A stretch of 64,000 bases of DNA from Mangifera indica. Taxonomy: Eukaryota; Streptophyta; Magnoliopsida; Sapindales; Anacardiaceae. Below are positions 39,501 to 50,739 of this stretch, piece after piece; position 1 is the first letter of the stretch, and the number at the start of each line of letters is the position of its first letter. A model generated the notes under the pieces. The model did not search any database. It was not told the DNA's origin and saw only the letters and a program-made list of their open reading frames with translations. Position numbers and translations under genes: made by a program. The stretch lies in NCBI RefSeq assembly GCF_011075055.1, contig NC_058137.1, positions 22,491,463-22,555,462 of the forward strand, read 5' to 3'.

Positions 39501-40138
39501 GTGGTGGAGAAAAGCTTTTTCAATCTCTTCCACATTTTGATGAGAGAATTGAGAATACACATTATGCCTACCATCATCATGCTAAAATTTTTATTTTCTT
39601 ATCTTTATCTTGGTCATACTGGCCGGAATATTGTGTTTTTGCTTTTACTGTTAAAATAGATGGCATCATTTTTCTGCTTGATCACTTTACTAGTATATTT
39701 GAATATAGTAATTATTATGTATTACAAATAGCAAAATCTTGTTGAGTTAATAGAATATTGCAGTTGTCTAAGGTAAAAGTTTGTGACTTAATGAAAGTTT
39801 TTAAAGCCTTAGACACCCTTGGTTGATATTAATGAAGAGGCGAGCTTTCATCATCTTTAAGTATGGAATGTGATTATGAAACATCGTTCTAATGGTGGTA
39901 GATGTGTTTTATGTATAAACCGTATTATCAATGTTACAGATTCAATGTCTACAACGAAGAATTACAGGCTTGAACCGACTGTAGTCTGTTCAATAGTGGA
40001 TCATTTTCATTACCTAAAGCTTTTCATTTTTTGAAGCAGATTGTAAGAGATACTGGTGGAATACCTGAAGTTCTTACAAGGTTGGACACTCCTACATCTC
40101 CATTGGCAGACCCAATTACCACTGACTATGAGAGCTAG
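33575..40138 (+). CDS. PAP13: Plastid-lipid-associated protein / fibrillin, chloroplastic
   Basis: Seven exons (33575-33814, 34487-34608, 34689-34772, 34891-34987, 37377-37593, 38986-39038, 40040-40138) encode 303 residues, all in phase. The first 45-50 residues are Ser/Thr-rich without acids, a chloroplast transit peptide. The PAP/fibrillin domain runs from [20 protein letters not shown] through [33 protein letters not shown] and [19 protein letters not shown] to [20 protein letters not shown], the family's C-terminal signature. Fibrillins are lipocalin-like lipid binders of plastoglobules, thylakoids and stroma. Lying beside POLD2 it matches At2g42130 (PAP13); that number is a recollection based on gene order, the family assignment is not in doubt. 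Introns 4 (2.4 kb) and 5 (1.4 kb) are swollen by repeats. Confidence 0.9.
35540..35900. repeat. Degenerate hAT-type miniature element in fibrillin intron 4
   Basis: Clustered GAGCTTGAGCT/AGCTCGAGCTC words flank an AT-rich centre, resembling the sharper element at 56931-57267. Ends and target duplication are not recoverable. Confidence 0.35.
36098..36870. mobile_element. Degraded LTR-retroelement fragments in fibrillin intron 4
   Basis: GCTCTGATATCACTTGTCAC at about 36094 resembles the reverse complement of a tRNA-Met primer-binding site next to an LTR end. Further on, ATCCTACATCGGAAAATATG (near 36771) and GTGGTATTTATATGG are typical of plant copia/TRIM LTRs. A related segment occurs near 35030-35130. 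The pieces cannot be resolved into one element. Confidence 0.4.
36964..37094. repeat. TATG/TATATG microsatellite
   Basis: 130 bp of alternating TATG, TATATG and CATA units lie in fibrillin intron 4. The ORF reported there is an artefact of the repeat. Confidence 0.95.
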
Positions 40139-40831
40139 GGATTCTCTCGTATGTATGTAAACTCGATTGTTTTTGTTAAAACTCGGATACAAACTCTATA
40201 TGATATTGAATATTGAAAATCAAATTCATAATGCATAGTCTAGTCCTTCATATTATTTCAGCTCATCTCTTTTGTGTCTTGTTATTCATTTTTTATGTTG
40301 GCAATTGAAATTGGAAAGAGAAATAAATAAATGTTAATTATTATTTATTTATTTATTTACATTAATTAGTGTTTGATGGTGAAGTGGGAACATTCTTGAC
40401 CTAATTGCAACATGCTGCTGGACTAAAATGTCCTCTGCCTTTGAAGTTCTTACATCACCAGAAAAGTCTCAGATTGGGTTGGAGATTTAGATGTTGTCTA
40501 GAGTTTGATGGTGAAGTGGAACATCCTTAATTTACCAAAGTTATCAATAGTAATAACTAGAAATTTTGCACCATAATGGAAGATCAGATTTTTCTGCTTA
40601 CATGCAAAGCAAACTGAATTTACAAAGAAGCATGACATAATTAGACAGATTTAAACAAACTTGAAATAAAAAAAACTTCCTGGATCTTACAAGTAGTAAA
40701 AACTGGGGCTATTATTTAAAATTATTGCATGAAAACAAGATAAACTAGTTCAATTCAAAGCAGGTTCTGAATTTTACCTGGAGAAGTGAAGGTACAATTT
40801 CCAGCCTGCAAATTTTAGGACTATTTCATCA

Positions 40832-41986
40832 TTATAACTTGTTTTTATACCAGAACACACCTTTGTTCTGGTCTTCACCTTCGTCTCGCTCGACATAAAT
40901 ACATTCCTTTGTCTCCCTATACATTGTCTTGAAGATCGATGTCCCATCGTACTGGTAATATTCTCCCAAAATGGGCTTGATTGCCCTGGTTGCCTCTTCA
41001 GCGTGATAATGCGGCACTGTCGAGAACAGATGGTGTGTTACATGAGTATCTGTTATATGATGGAAGACCTTGTTAAGGATTCCGTAATCTCTGTCTACTG
41101 TTGCTAGAGCTCCTCTTAACCAGTCCCATTCGGATGAGTCATAGTGAGGCAATGAAGGGTGAGTATGTTGCAGGAATGTAATTAGAACAAGAAATCCATT
41201 TACCACCAACAATGGTCCTCCGTAAACACACAGCACCCAAGCAAGGCCTTTTGCCAGTACAAGGCGGTAGAGGCCATATGTAACAGCTAAAATACCCGCA
41301 TCAGTGATGAGAATTTGGAGCCTCTCGCGATCTGAATAGATAGGACTTTTAGGATCATAGTGACAAGCAAAACGATCGTAATGCCTGCCTGAAACATTGA
41401 ATGCCAAGTATAATGGCCATCCAAGAGTGAGTGTTATGAAAAGGCTAAGGATTCGCCCGGGTGGGTTGTTAAGGTACTTGGAATACCATCTGACACCGGC
41501 TTTCTCTATGGGGACAAAGACTTCATCCTTTTCGAGAGAGCCTGTGTTGGAATGATGGCGGCGATGGCTATACTTCCAGGAGAAGTAAGGTACAAGCAAG
41601 GCAGAGTGAAGGATGTAACCAACAGTGTCATCTAGCCATTGGTAGTCACTGAAGGCATGGTGGCCACATTCATGAGCTATAACCCAAACACCAGTTAAGA
41701 TGCAGCCTTGAAGGCCCCAATAAACCGGCCAAGCCAGACAAGAGAGCGAGGGCGGAAGCATGGGGATATAAGATTTGGCGACATAATACAAGAGAGTGAC
41801 AATTGTGAGGTCACAAACAACATATGAGAATGAGCGGATAACAGAACGCTGGAAACAATGACGCGGGATCTCTTTCTTGACCTGGCTGAGAGTGAATGTT
41901 GGCTTCGAAACTGGAGCTCGCTTCAGGGGGCCAGCTTCCACCCTTTTGGAAGGAGAATGAACCGCTCTTCCACCTGCTGCACCCAT
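40832..41986 (-). CDS. FAD2: Microsomal oleate (delta-12) fatty acid desaturase
   Basis: An intronless coding exon of 384 residues starts [20 protein letters not shown]. An upstream in-frame Met at 42007 was rejected because the 5'-UTR intron acceptor (TTGCAG before AACAATGG) lies between it and this ATG. The three iron-binding histidine boxes are present: HECGHH, HRRHH and HVTHH. Hydrophobic stretches correspond to the paired transmembrane helices of the family, and the C-terminus [10 protein letters not shown] fits the aromatic-rich ER-retrieval signal of plant FAD2. The enzyme converts oleate to linoleate on phosphatidylcholine in the ER, using cytochrome b5. The gene is intact and of canonical length. 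HVTHH in place of the commoner HVAHH is an acceptable variant and there is no sign of a conjugase or acetylenase change. Confidence 0.97.
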   Translation of the reverse strand: MGAAGGRAVHSPSKRVEAGPLKRAPVSKPTFTLSQVKKEIPRHCFQRSVIRSFSYVVCDLTIVTLLYYVAKSYIPMLPPSLSCLAWPVYWGLQGCILTGVWVIAHECGHHAFSDYQWLDDTVGYILHSALLVPYFSWKYSHRRHHSNTGSLEKDEVFVPIEKAGVRWYSKYLNNPPGRILSLFITLTLGWPLYLAFNVSGRHYDRFACHYDPKSPIYSDRERLQILITDAGILAVTYGLYRLVLAKGLAWVLCVYGGPLLVVNGFLVLITFLQHTHPSLPHYDSSEWDWLRGALATVDRDYGILNKVFHHITDTHVTHHLFSTVPHYHAEEATRAIKPILGEYYQYDGTSIFKTMYRETKECIYVERDEGEDQNKGVFWYKNKL

Positions 41987-41990
41987 TGTT

Positions 41991-43290
41991 CTGCAACCTG
42001 GAACCAAATATTGGCAATGTCAATGAAACATTTCGTGTGAATACAGAAGTCCATTAGAGTGAAGACAACAACCACCCCTTGATGGTAAAACTGTTTGAAA
42101 AGTTCCACCCATCATTTACTTTTTCATTAGTAATTTTTTGTTTGACTTCTTTGTAAATTAATGTTTTATTATTTATAAACATAATATCATCATCATTTCA
42201 AACAAATTTAAAATTACAAAATTACCCTTATCAAAAATAAAAAATTAATTTATTACCTGTTTATTTTCTAATAATTATAATTAAAATTTACTATTTTTAT
42301 TATAATTAAAAAAAGGATTCTTGAATATTTCTTTTTTTTATTCCTTCTCCTCCATCATCTTCTATTCTTTATCACCAGCCGTTAGTAATTCTCTTTTTCC
42401 TCTTTTTATCTTCACTGATAACATTATTCTAACATCTTTTTTTTACTTTTATTATCTTCACAACCAATCATTAATTATTATTCTTTTTCAGATATCTTTG
42501 CCATCAACCATCCTTTTTCTCCCATTATCTTCACCACTACTCTTTTATTTTTTAATTTTTTAAGAAAATCTTTCAATAAACTTATATTTATATTTACTTG
42601 AATTGAAAATAAATGAATAAAAAAAAAAAGGATAAATTGATATATATTTTAAAAAATAATGGAGAATAAGGGGAAAAAGATGGTAAGAGAAAATGAGTGG
42701 GAGAAAAGAGAGGTTCATATTTATTAAAAATAAATGAGTGGGAGAAAAGGAAGAAACATCATTGGAAAATTGAGAAAATGAAAGTGTTTAAATATTGTAA
42801 ATAGACTCAAGGTTGGCTAAGTGGTGAAGATGTTTAGGGTTTGAATGGTCCCAGAATGATGTACTACAATAAAGTTTACGTGCAACTATATATAACTATT
42901 ATCTTCATACTCTTGACCTTGGCCTGGCGGCCGAAGCTCCGACGAAGAACAATTTATACAGACTGAAAATCTGAAATGAAGCTAAAGATTCCGAAACGAC
43001 AGTCAGATACACCGTTTCGAACGTAAAACAAACAAGAAAAACGAAAAATCTCGGCTACATTGCATTGGAAACAAACTCAGTAGCTCAGAGCCACCTCTAC
43101 AGTTTACGAAATGTTTCAGTACCGAAATTTAAACTGAAATACGATCTCAACGCACAGATCTAACGATGAAGAGATTGTTAACAAGTACCTGAAGAAGATG
43201 AATCCGTCGAGTTACTATGAATGATCTCTCTGTCTCCGAAGAAGGAGGTGGTAGTCGTGGTGGCTGTTTGGTTGAGTGAACGGCCCTTGC
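41991..43290 (-). promoter_or_regulatory. FAD2 5'-UTR exon and leader intron
   Basis: A non-coding exon ends at 43189 with AG before GTACTT. The intron spans 43188-41991, nearly 1.2 kb, ending TTGCAG just before AACAATGG. Plant FAD2 genes typically carry one large 5'-UTR intron of this size that enhances expression. A TTAAATA TATA-like box lies at about 43316-43322. The transcription start is inferred. Confidence 0.7.
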
Positions 43291-43494
43291 AACTCTGAAT
43301 GCTCGAGGGCTTCGCTATTTAACGACGTATTCCCCTCCGCCAGTGGGGACTACCCTGGGTCAACATGTTTGTTGGATTTTCCTGTCAATGACGTGGCGTT
43401 AGATCAGTGGCCCCTTTTGGTTTCTTTATTTTGGATTTCTTTTTCCCCTGACGGAGTACACTAATCTTCGGTTTTACCTTCGACTTTTCAACCG

Positions 43495-46400
43495 TGTCTG
43501 CTTTGGATCCTGTCCGTCCGTTTTATGATCCCTTTGTCTTTAAAATTTTTTTGACGGTCAAGATCTTACTATCGGTTGAAAAATAACCTGCAGTGTATCG
43601 TGTGAGAGGCATTTGCCACTTCTATTTTTAGGGAGTTAGGACCACCCCTAATATTTTTTATAATTACAAAAAGATCCTCACAAATTTTTTCAAATGGTGC
43701 TAGGCTACTTTAAACTTTACGTAATGATGACCCGCGACTTTGGGAGAGACAGACCCACGAGGTTTGGTAGACTAACTATTTTCAATCGAATGATATTAAA
43801 ACTATAAGTTCTTACCTTTAAAATAAAAAAATTATATTTTCATATCTTCTGTCAAGTCAAAGATAGTTTCATCAATTTATAAAATATATAAATATTATTA
43901 AATTAATATTACTTATATCTCTAAAGTATAAACAAATCACAAAATCCCACCAACTTCAACATTTATAGTAAGCCCCTATCTTCAATTAAAATACAAAACA
44001 AAACCCTAACCTCGACGTCAATCAATTTTAAATTCATAACCGCATAAATTACAATTTAAATTAAGATTAACATCGCATTGGAATCACATTGAATGGGTGT
44101 GATTCTATTGAAGTCACACCATTTTGATGTAGTTCTATCATAATCACATCAGAATTGTGTAATTTTGTTGAAATTATATCAATCAATGTGATTCTGATAG
44201 AATTTATACAATTTAGATGTAATCGTTGGCAACATTCTATCGCCAACGACTATTTTAGATTTAAATTTTTTTTTTTATATATTGGAGTGAAATATATTTA
44301 ATAAAATTTGAGGATGAATGTTATTATTTTTAATCAAATGAAAAGTTATTAAAACTATTTTGTCTTTTCACATTTCACTAAACATGTTTGGCGGAAATTG
44401 GAAAAATGTCAATCTTCAACTTCAAGGGTGAAAACTAATTTCGCTAAGCCACCAACTTTGGCTCTTTACCATCAAACCTTGACAAAGATTTGGAAAAAAA
44501 AAAAAAACTCTCCAGAGTGTTCAAGATTTTCACTCAACATCAACTAAAAACTTTTACATAAGAAGATGAGACCTTGATACAGGCCATTACAAGTGACACG
44601 TAAGTGATTTAAAATTACAAAATAAATAAAAAAAAAGCCATAAAATTGGAAAATTAATTAGTCATATAGTTGTTTCGTAAAAGACACTTTAACAAATTAT
44701 CTCATATTCATAGAATTTTTCAAAATGACATGGACAAGGAGCTACTTATTTAGACAACCTTGTTTTTTTATTAAAAGATTAGTAACTTGTAGTCATCTAT
44801 TTGTTTAGTTTTACCTTCTCTGTTAATGTTTTAACCATTTATTGAATTATTCTCTCCTATTTGTATATTCAAATCCCATCAAAACAAAAAATAACCAAGT
44901 GTTCAAATTGTACTAAATGGATCACCCATAAAGAGGCTTGGGCAGGCTGGACAGGGGCGTGGTGACTTTGCATTGTTTAATCCATCTTGAGTCATATGGG
45001 CAAAATGTTTATTGTTGCGGCCTTCTTGAAATTTCTTTTGACTCTCTTGAAGTTCAATGAATGAATTTAAAGTTAAATTCTGGTTAGAATCACACTCATG
45101 GGTGTGTATTTGTCTTAATTGTACTTGTTTTAGATCATATCCGTCCGTTTTATGATCTCGTCTTTAAAAATTTTTCAATTATCAAGATCTTATCATCGAT
45201 TGGAAAATAACCCAGAATGTATCGTGTGAGTGGCAAATTGTAGACCTTTGTCTTTTTATTTACCACTTCTATTGTTAGGGAGTTAACAACTACACCTAAT
45301 ATTTTTCATAATTACAAAAAGATTTTCACTCATTTTTTAAAATAGTGGTAACCTACATTAAATTTTATGTAACGATGACCCGCAAGGTTTGGGAGAACTA
45401 CTATTTTTCACTTGAACAATGTTAAAACTACAAATTCGTATATTTAAAATAAAAATATATATATATTTTTTCACATCTTTCTTCAAGTCAAAGGATAGTT
45501 TCATTAATTTATAAAATATATAAATATTATTGAATTACTATCACATATATCTCAAAAGTATAAACAAATTACAATATCCCACCAACTTCAAAATTTATAC
45601 AAATCCCTTATCTTCAATTAAAATACAAAACAAAACCCTAACCTTAACTCCAGTTAGTCCTAAATTCATAATTGCATAAATTAAAATTGAAATTAAGATC
45701 AACATCGCATCGGAATCACATCAAATGGTTGCAATTCTATTGAAATCACACCATTTTGGTGTGATTCTATTACAATTGCATTAGAATTATGCAATTCTAT
45801 TGAAATTATATCAATCGATGTGATTTTGATAGAATTTATACCTTTTAAGTGTAATTCCAGCTAGAATTACATTAATTTGGTGTGATTCTAGTCATCGGTG
45901 GGAACATTTTATTGTCAATGACTGTTTTATATTTAAAATTTTTCTTATATATATTGGGGTGAATTATATTTAATAAAATTTGAGGGCTATCTTAACAATT
46001 AAATAATTTCACTAAATGTGTTTGACGGAAATTGGAAAAATGCCAATCTTCGGCTTCAAGGGTGAAGACTAATATCACTAAGCCACCAACTTTGCTTCTA
46101 CACCACCAAACCTTAACAAAGATTTGGAAAAAAACTCTCTCAAGAGTGTTCAAGATTTTCATTAAACATCAACTAGAAACTTTTACATAAGAAAATAAGA
46201 CCTTGATATAGGCCATTACAAGTGACACGTAAGTGATTTAAAAATACAAAATAAATAAAAAGAAACCATAAAAACTGGGGAATTAATTAGTCATATAGTT
46301 GTTTTATGAAAGACAATTTAATAAGTCATCTCATATTCATAGAATTTTTCAAAATGACATGACAGGGAGCCACTAATATAGACAACCTTGTTTTTTGGCT

Positions 46401-46745
46401 AAAACATTAGTAACTTGAAGTCACCATTTTGTTAAGTCTTGCCTCCTCCATTAATTTTTTGACTATTTATTGAATTATTCTCTCATATTTTCGTATTCAA
46501 ATTCACCAAAACAAAGAATATCCGAATATTGAAATTGGACTAATTAGATCACCCATAAGGAGGTTTGGACGGGTTGGGGAGGTTCATAGTGATTTTGCAT
46601 TGTTTAGTCAAATTTAAATCATATGCGCAAAATATATGTTGTTGTCTCCTTCTCGAAATTTCTCGACCCTCTTGAAGTTCAATAGATGAATCCAAAGTTG
46701 AATTTTTAAACGGTACCAAACTGTAAACATTTTTTAAAAGAAATA
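43495..46745. repeat. Direct tandem duplication, unit about 1.63 kb, non-coding
   Basis: Unit 1 (about 43495-45120) and unit 2 (about 45125-46745) match along their whole length at an offset of about 1,627-1,647 bp. For example, GATGACCCGC is at 43727 and 45374, AGGCCATTACAAGTGACACG at 44581 and 46210, and ATCACCCATAA at 44921 and 46548. They are clearly diverged, with small indels. Each holds several imperfect AATCACA(C/T)C and TGTGATTCT words. No ORF or terminal repeat was found. It lies upstream of FAD2. Confidence 0.85.
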
Positions 46746-47179
46746 TTTTTGGACAAACCAATGTCAATTGTGTAAGAAGACATCATTTAAACCAAATGAA
46801 ACTCTGTTAATTTTCATTTCACTTCACTCTCTTTCATGATTACCTGGGACATGCCCAATTCCCTAACTCAGTCTCATCTCTCAATCATCAGTACTTCTAC
46901 CTCACAAGCGAGATTAATTTTTTGTGACAATGTTGTATTGAAATTCAAAGAAATTATATGTATTATTGTTCATGAGTTTTTTGTTGAGTCCAAATAATTA
47001 AAAAAGTTATAATTTCAATTTAAAAAATATCTACTGTTAAAAAAACAACAATTAATTTTAGTTAAGGTTTTTCTTATTTTAGAAAGGTTTTGTTTCTTCG
47101 GGGAGTGTTTTGTGCTCTTGCGAATATTAACTTGGAAAGAGATAATTTGAGGTTTTGTGGGTTACAAATAGAACCGCTC

Positions 47180-47335
47180 CATCAGCCACGTGTCAGCCCA
47201 ATAGACAAGAAGCTACCACGTATAACATAAAACTTTCACAACGAGCAACGTGGATCCACGTGGCGAAAATTATGCAATCTCATCGTCACGTGTCATAAAC
47301 CAAGAGGTTTTTTTTTTCCGCTCTATTTAAAGCAC
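47180..47335 (+). promoter_or_regulatory. ABRE-rich promoter with TATA box (stress/ABA type)
   Basis: Within 110 bp there are several ACGT-core boxes: CCACGTGTC (47186), CCACGTAT (47216), CAACGTGGATCCACGTGGC (about 47248) and TCACGTGTCA (47285). A TATTTAAA box follows at 47323-47330. Repeated ACGTGKC boxes are the classic ABA-response element cluster of LEA promoters. The first LEA start codon is 950 bp further on because a transposon-like repeat (47347-48208) sits in between. Confidence 0.7.
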
Positions 47336-47346
47336 ACTGTTAACAC

Positions 47347-48208
47347 TAAACACGTTAATTGGACGAGACTAAATAAAGATTTGATCTAAAATACGAATTT
47401 AAAGTTTAATTCGATAAAGTTCAATCAGGTACTTAGCATGCCGGGTTAATTCATGGATCTTTTGAATCAAATTATGTGTTTTAATATTAAAAGCATAGGG
47501 CAACCCTACTTAACTTATTACTATTTAAAAAATAAAAATTAAAAAAATCAGACAACAGAAGGCAGAAGCCTTTAAATTTTTTTTAAATTTATTTATTTTT
47601 CTTTATATAAATCAATCCAATTCTTTATCGATTTCAATTTCTCTCGATCTCAATTCTTTTATTATATTTTCAATCTCATTTTTTCTCATCAACTCTTTTT
47701 CGAAAATTATCTAAATTTACAAATAATAATTCTTTATGTTTATAATTTCATTTTCATTTCAATTTTATCATTACAAAATATTATAAATTGATTCAATATC
47801 AAAAGAATTCAGAGACTTAAATGTTAAAAATGAGTAAATAAATGATATAGTATATATATTTTATTTATGTTTATAATTTATACAGTATATAAATCAATTT
47901 ATTTGTGTTATATTATAAATTTATAATATTTTTTATTATGTAAACATAATATTCTTTCATCACAAATGAGAGATTATAAATAAAATATTTGAGGTATTAT
48001 TCTCGGTTTTAATAACTGAAAAAATAATTTATATTTAAAAATTTTAATTAAAATTTTAAAAAAAAATTATTTGAATAGGCCAACCCATTTAAGACCCAAC
48101 CCGCCCAATTATATATAGAGCCAGACTTTAGAAATATATGAGCTGACCCGGTCCAAAGGCTCATTACTGTATGAGCCTTCGGCCTTAGCCCGCCCATTGT
48201 TGTGTCTG
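47347..48208. mobile_element. hAT-like non-autonomous repeat, copy A (862 bp)
   Basis: It shares the order GTTAATT...CGAG...TAAAT, an AT-rich centre with TTTACAAATAATAATTCTTT, and GACCCAACCCG/GGCCTTAGCCCGCCCA at the end with copy B (55392-56072), in the opposite orientation. The flanks GTTAACAC (47339-47346) and GTTAGCGC (48209-48216) match at 6 of 8 positions, suggesting an old 8-bp duplication. There is no coding content. It interrupts the leader of the first LEA gene. Confidence 0.6.
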
Positions 48209-48279
48209 GTTAGCGCCAAATAAAATTTAAGTTAAATCTCCTGTTCAGTTAATTAATTACAAATTATTTGAAAATCAAA

Positions 48280-48856
48280 ATGCAGACAGGAAGGAAAGCG
48301 GCGGAGACCGTCAAAGAAACCGCGGCCGACGCTGCCGCTTCTGCCAAGGCTGGCATGGAGAAGACTAAGGCCGCCATCAAAGAGAAGGCTAATTTAGTAA
48401 TTTAATTATATAATTACTATTAACTTAGTTTCCTAATTAACATAAAAGTTTTAGTTGCTTGTTATAAAAGAAACTAAAATTTCTTTATTCTGCACGCAAG
48501 CGGAGAGGCTGATGAGAAGTGACACTGCAGAAAAAGAAGCGGCCACCATAGAGAAGAAGCAGAGGATAGCGGAGGCGGAGCTCAACAAGGTGGAAGCGAA
48601 GGCATACAACAAGGCAGTCCGGTCGCTGGCAGAGGCCGGTGGTCCTCACCCCGGTTACAAGACGTGGGGAAGTACTGAGAGTTACACAACAACAGCAAAA
48701 GCAACTGATCCACTAAGTGACACTACCACAGCCACCACACACTACACTACCGCCGCGACGGATCCCGTTTACCCAACGGAGCACCAACAACTGCCACAGA
48801 TCCCCACTATCCACCTGGACCTACCGATGGGACTTCCCGCTGAAGTAGGCACCTAG
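48280..48856 (+). CDS. LEA group 4 (LEA_1/D-113) copy 1, splice sites damaged
   Basis: Exon 1 (48280-48387) encodes MQTGRKAAETVKETAADAAA...MEKTKAAIKEK. Exon 2 (about 48501-48856) encodes AERLMRSDTAEKEAATIEKK... GPHPGYKTWG, then a Thr/Pro-rich tail. LEA_1 proteins are hydrophilic, intrinsically disordered, form an N-terminal amphipathic helix on drying, and protect enzymes and membranes. The sister copy has the donor AAG|GTGATA, but here the donor reads AAG|GCTAAT. The AG at 48499-48500 joins in the wrong phase, whereas an AG at 48505-48506 would restore frame as KEK|RLMRS through a GC-AG intron. Unspliced, translation stops after KEKANLVI. It is possibly a failing gene; its promoter is displaced by copy A of the repeat. 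Confidence 0.65.
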
Positions 48857-49136
48857 GGTTTTGTGAGGAATGTAAATTTGGCTGTATATAATCCTGTAAT
48901 AATGCAGGATAATTATGCTTAAAATAAATCAATAATTTTGATGGTTTATAAACCTAATTTTTGTAGAGATTTTGTAATTTTTGTATAAAATGTTAAGAAT
49001 TAGCATTAAATTGTATCTAATTTAATTGTTTAATTATACTGATTTAAACATTTAATTCTTAACAAATTAAATATACCCTATATATATGAAAATTTTAATA
49101 AAATAACCCTTTTTATCATTAGCATGACAATGTCAG

Positions 49137-49225
49137 GAGCATGGACACGTAAACAACCCACGTTGCATTTGCATTGGACACGTGTTGCAATTACAAGAAT
49201 CTTCCATTCCATATCTATTTAAGCG
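49137..49225 (+). promoter_or_regulatory. ABRE and TATA of LEA copy 2
   Basis: GGACACGTGTTGC lies near 49175, preceded by GGACACGTAAAC (49143) and CCCACGTTGC (49158). A CTATTTAAGC TATA box lies at 49214-49223, about 100 bp before the ATG. This layout is compact and apparently intact. Confidence 0.65.
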
Positions 49226-49319
49226 ACACTTCCCACGAGCAACTCAAATTAAATCAAGTCTACCTTCGAGCAGTAGTTGTTTATCACTATTCAATAATCA
49301 AAACTACAAATCTGATAAC

Positions 49320-49859
49320 ATGCAGTCAGGAAAGAAAGCCGTAGAGTCCATGAAGGAATCGGCAGCCAACGCCGCCGCCTCCACCAAGGCCGGCATGGAA
49401 AAGGTCAAGGCCACCACCAAAGAGAAGGTGATAATTAATCCTGATATTATTGATATTTTCTTATGTTTATTATATATTTTTTAATCATTTATTAATTTAT
49501 ATAATTTTTTTAAGCAGGCAGAGAAGATGACGACGAGAGACCCGGCGAAGAAAGAAGCCAGTACTGTGGAGAAGGAGAGAAGAAAAACCGATGCGGAATT
49601 GAACAAGGAAGCTGCCAAGGCGCACAACGAGGAGGGCCGGCGCCTGGCGGAGTCCCGTGGACCTCATCCGGGATACAAGACATGGGCACCGAGCCTCCCA
49701 AAACCAGCAGTACTGCCACCGAAGACTAGGTCGATGATTACACCGTTATCATCCCGGAGCCACAGGCGGTGGCGCTTACCGTTGAAGTCGCGAGCTGAGG
49801 CACAGTTAAAATTTGAAGCTGGTAGTATATATTTTCCCGCTAAAGTTTCGTTCCTTTAG
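49320..49859 (+). CDS. LEA group 4 (LEA_1/D-113) copy 2, C-terminal frameshift
   Basis: Exon 1 is 49320-49427 (MQSGKKAVESMKESAANAAA...KVKATTKEK, GTGATA donor) and exon 2 is 49518-49859, joined in phase 0. The conserved LEA_1 part AEKMTTRDPAKKEASTVEKE...GPHPGYKTW is intact. After TW, copy 1 has GGA (TGGGGA), but here one G is missing (TGGGCA). The tail then reads as a basic SLPKPAVLPPKTRSM... extension instead of GTEPPKTSSTATED in the alternate frame. The ORF as read is 149 residues. The disordered tail is the least constrained part, so the protein may still function. One ABRE/TATA promoter precedes it. Confidence 0.72.
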
Positions 49860-50137
49860 TGTTTGGTTGTCAAGGACACTGTTTTCCTGTTTGAATAATA
49901 TAAAAAAAAGTGGGGAGTTTGATCTAAATTATCATACGATGCAATGCTATAATTATTTAGGAACTAATAAAGATTTGATTTTTATCATATCCAGTCCTTC
50001 AATTTTAATGCAAGTTAATATAACGAAAAATATTTATACATTATTTAAAGTCAAATATTCATGCAAAGAATTTGGCCGAGATTATTTATCAATTAGCAGT
50101 AGAGAAAGATTGAAAAAATTTGGGAAAAATGTAGACA

Positions 50138-50238
50138 CAAAAAGTGCAGATGAATCCGCCGCCAAGGCCTCCGCTTCTGCTAAAGCGGTCGTGGAGAAGG
50201 CTAAGGCTACCGCCCAAGAGAAGTTGAACAACAAATAG
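50138..50238 (+). pseudogene. LEA_1 exon-1 fragment (copy 3)
   Basis: The segment encodes SADESAAKASASAKAVVEKA followed by KATAQEKLNNK and a stop, clearly the LEA_1 N-terminal helix (compare SVKESVANAGASAKAGVEKT in copy 4). There is no normal start context, no donor and no exon 2 after it. It is a truncated tandem copy. Confidence 0.7.
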
Positions 50239-50739
50239 ACTTTCTATTGCTTTGCGAGGTTATTAACAGGAACTCTGAGAACAAGTTTTGGTTTCGATTA
50301 AATGGTTTTGGCGTCAAATTCAACTTGTTTAAGCTGCCTTGGTAATTGGCTTGCGATTCGATCACTATATCGATGTGCAATATTACCTTCTAACTTCGTC
50401 AACACAGTGGATCCAAGAAAAAAAGAGTTAAATAATTTTCCAAAATTTCTCGTTAAATTGATGGATAAATTCTGTTCTCGTGTTAATCGGATCAAAAAAT
50501 TATCAAACTCAAATGACCCACGCAAGAATCGGCTTCTTGTCGCCACAACCCGCTACATAATCCTTAACCTACACATGGCATCTGAGAAGCAGCAAACAAA
50601 GTGCTGAAAACTATCCATGTGTTATACTTCTTGACAAGTGTCGCAATGCCATGATTTCTTCATCCTCTATTTAACCGTAACGTCATGCTGCTTATTTCTT
50701 CAGACAAATCGATCGAATTTGAGAAAAGCTAAAAGGAAA

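Noticed and set aside
41987..42007. Upstream Met of FAD2 (adds MVPGCRT)
   Set aside because: This stretch lies at the end of the 5'-UTR intron; the family start is MGAAGG and the acceptor TTGCAG precedes it directly.
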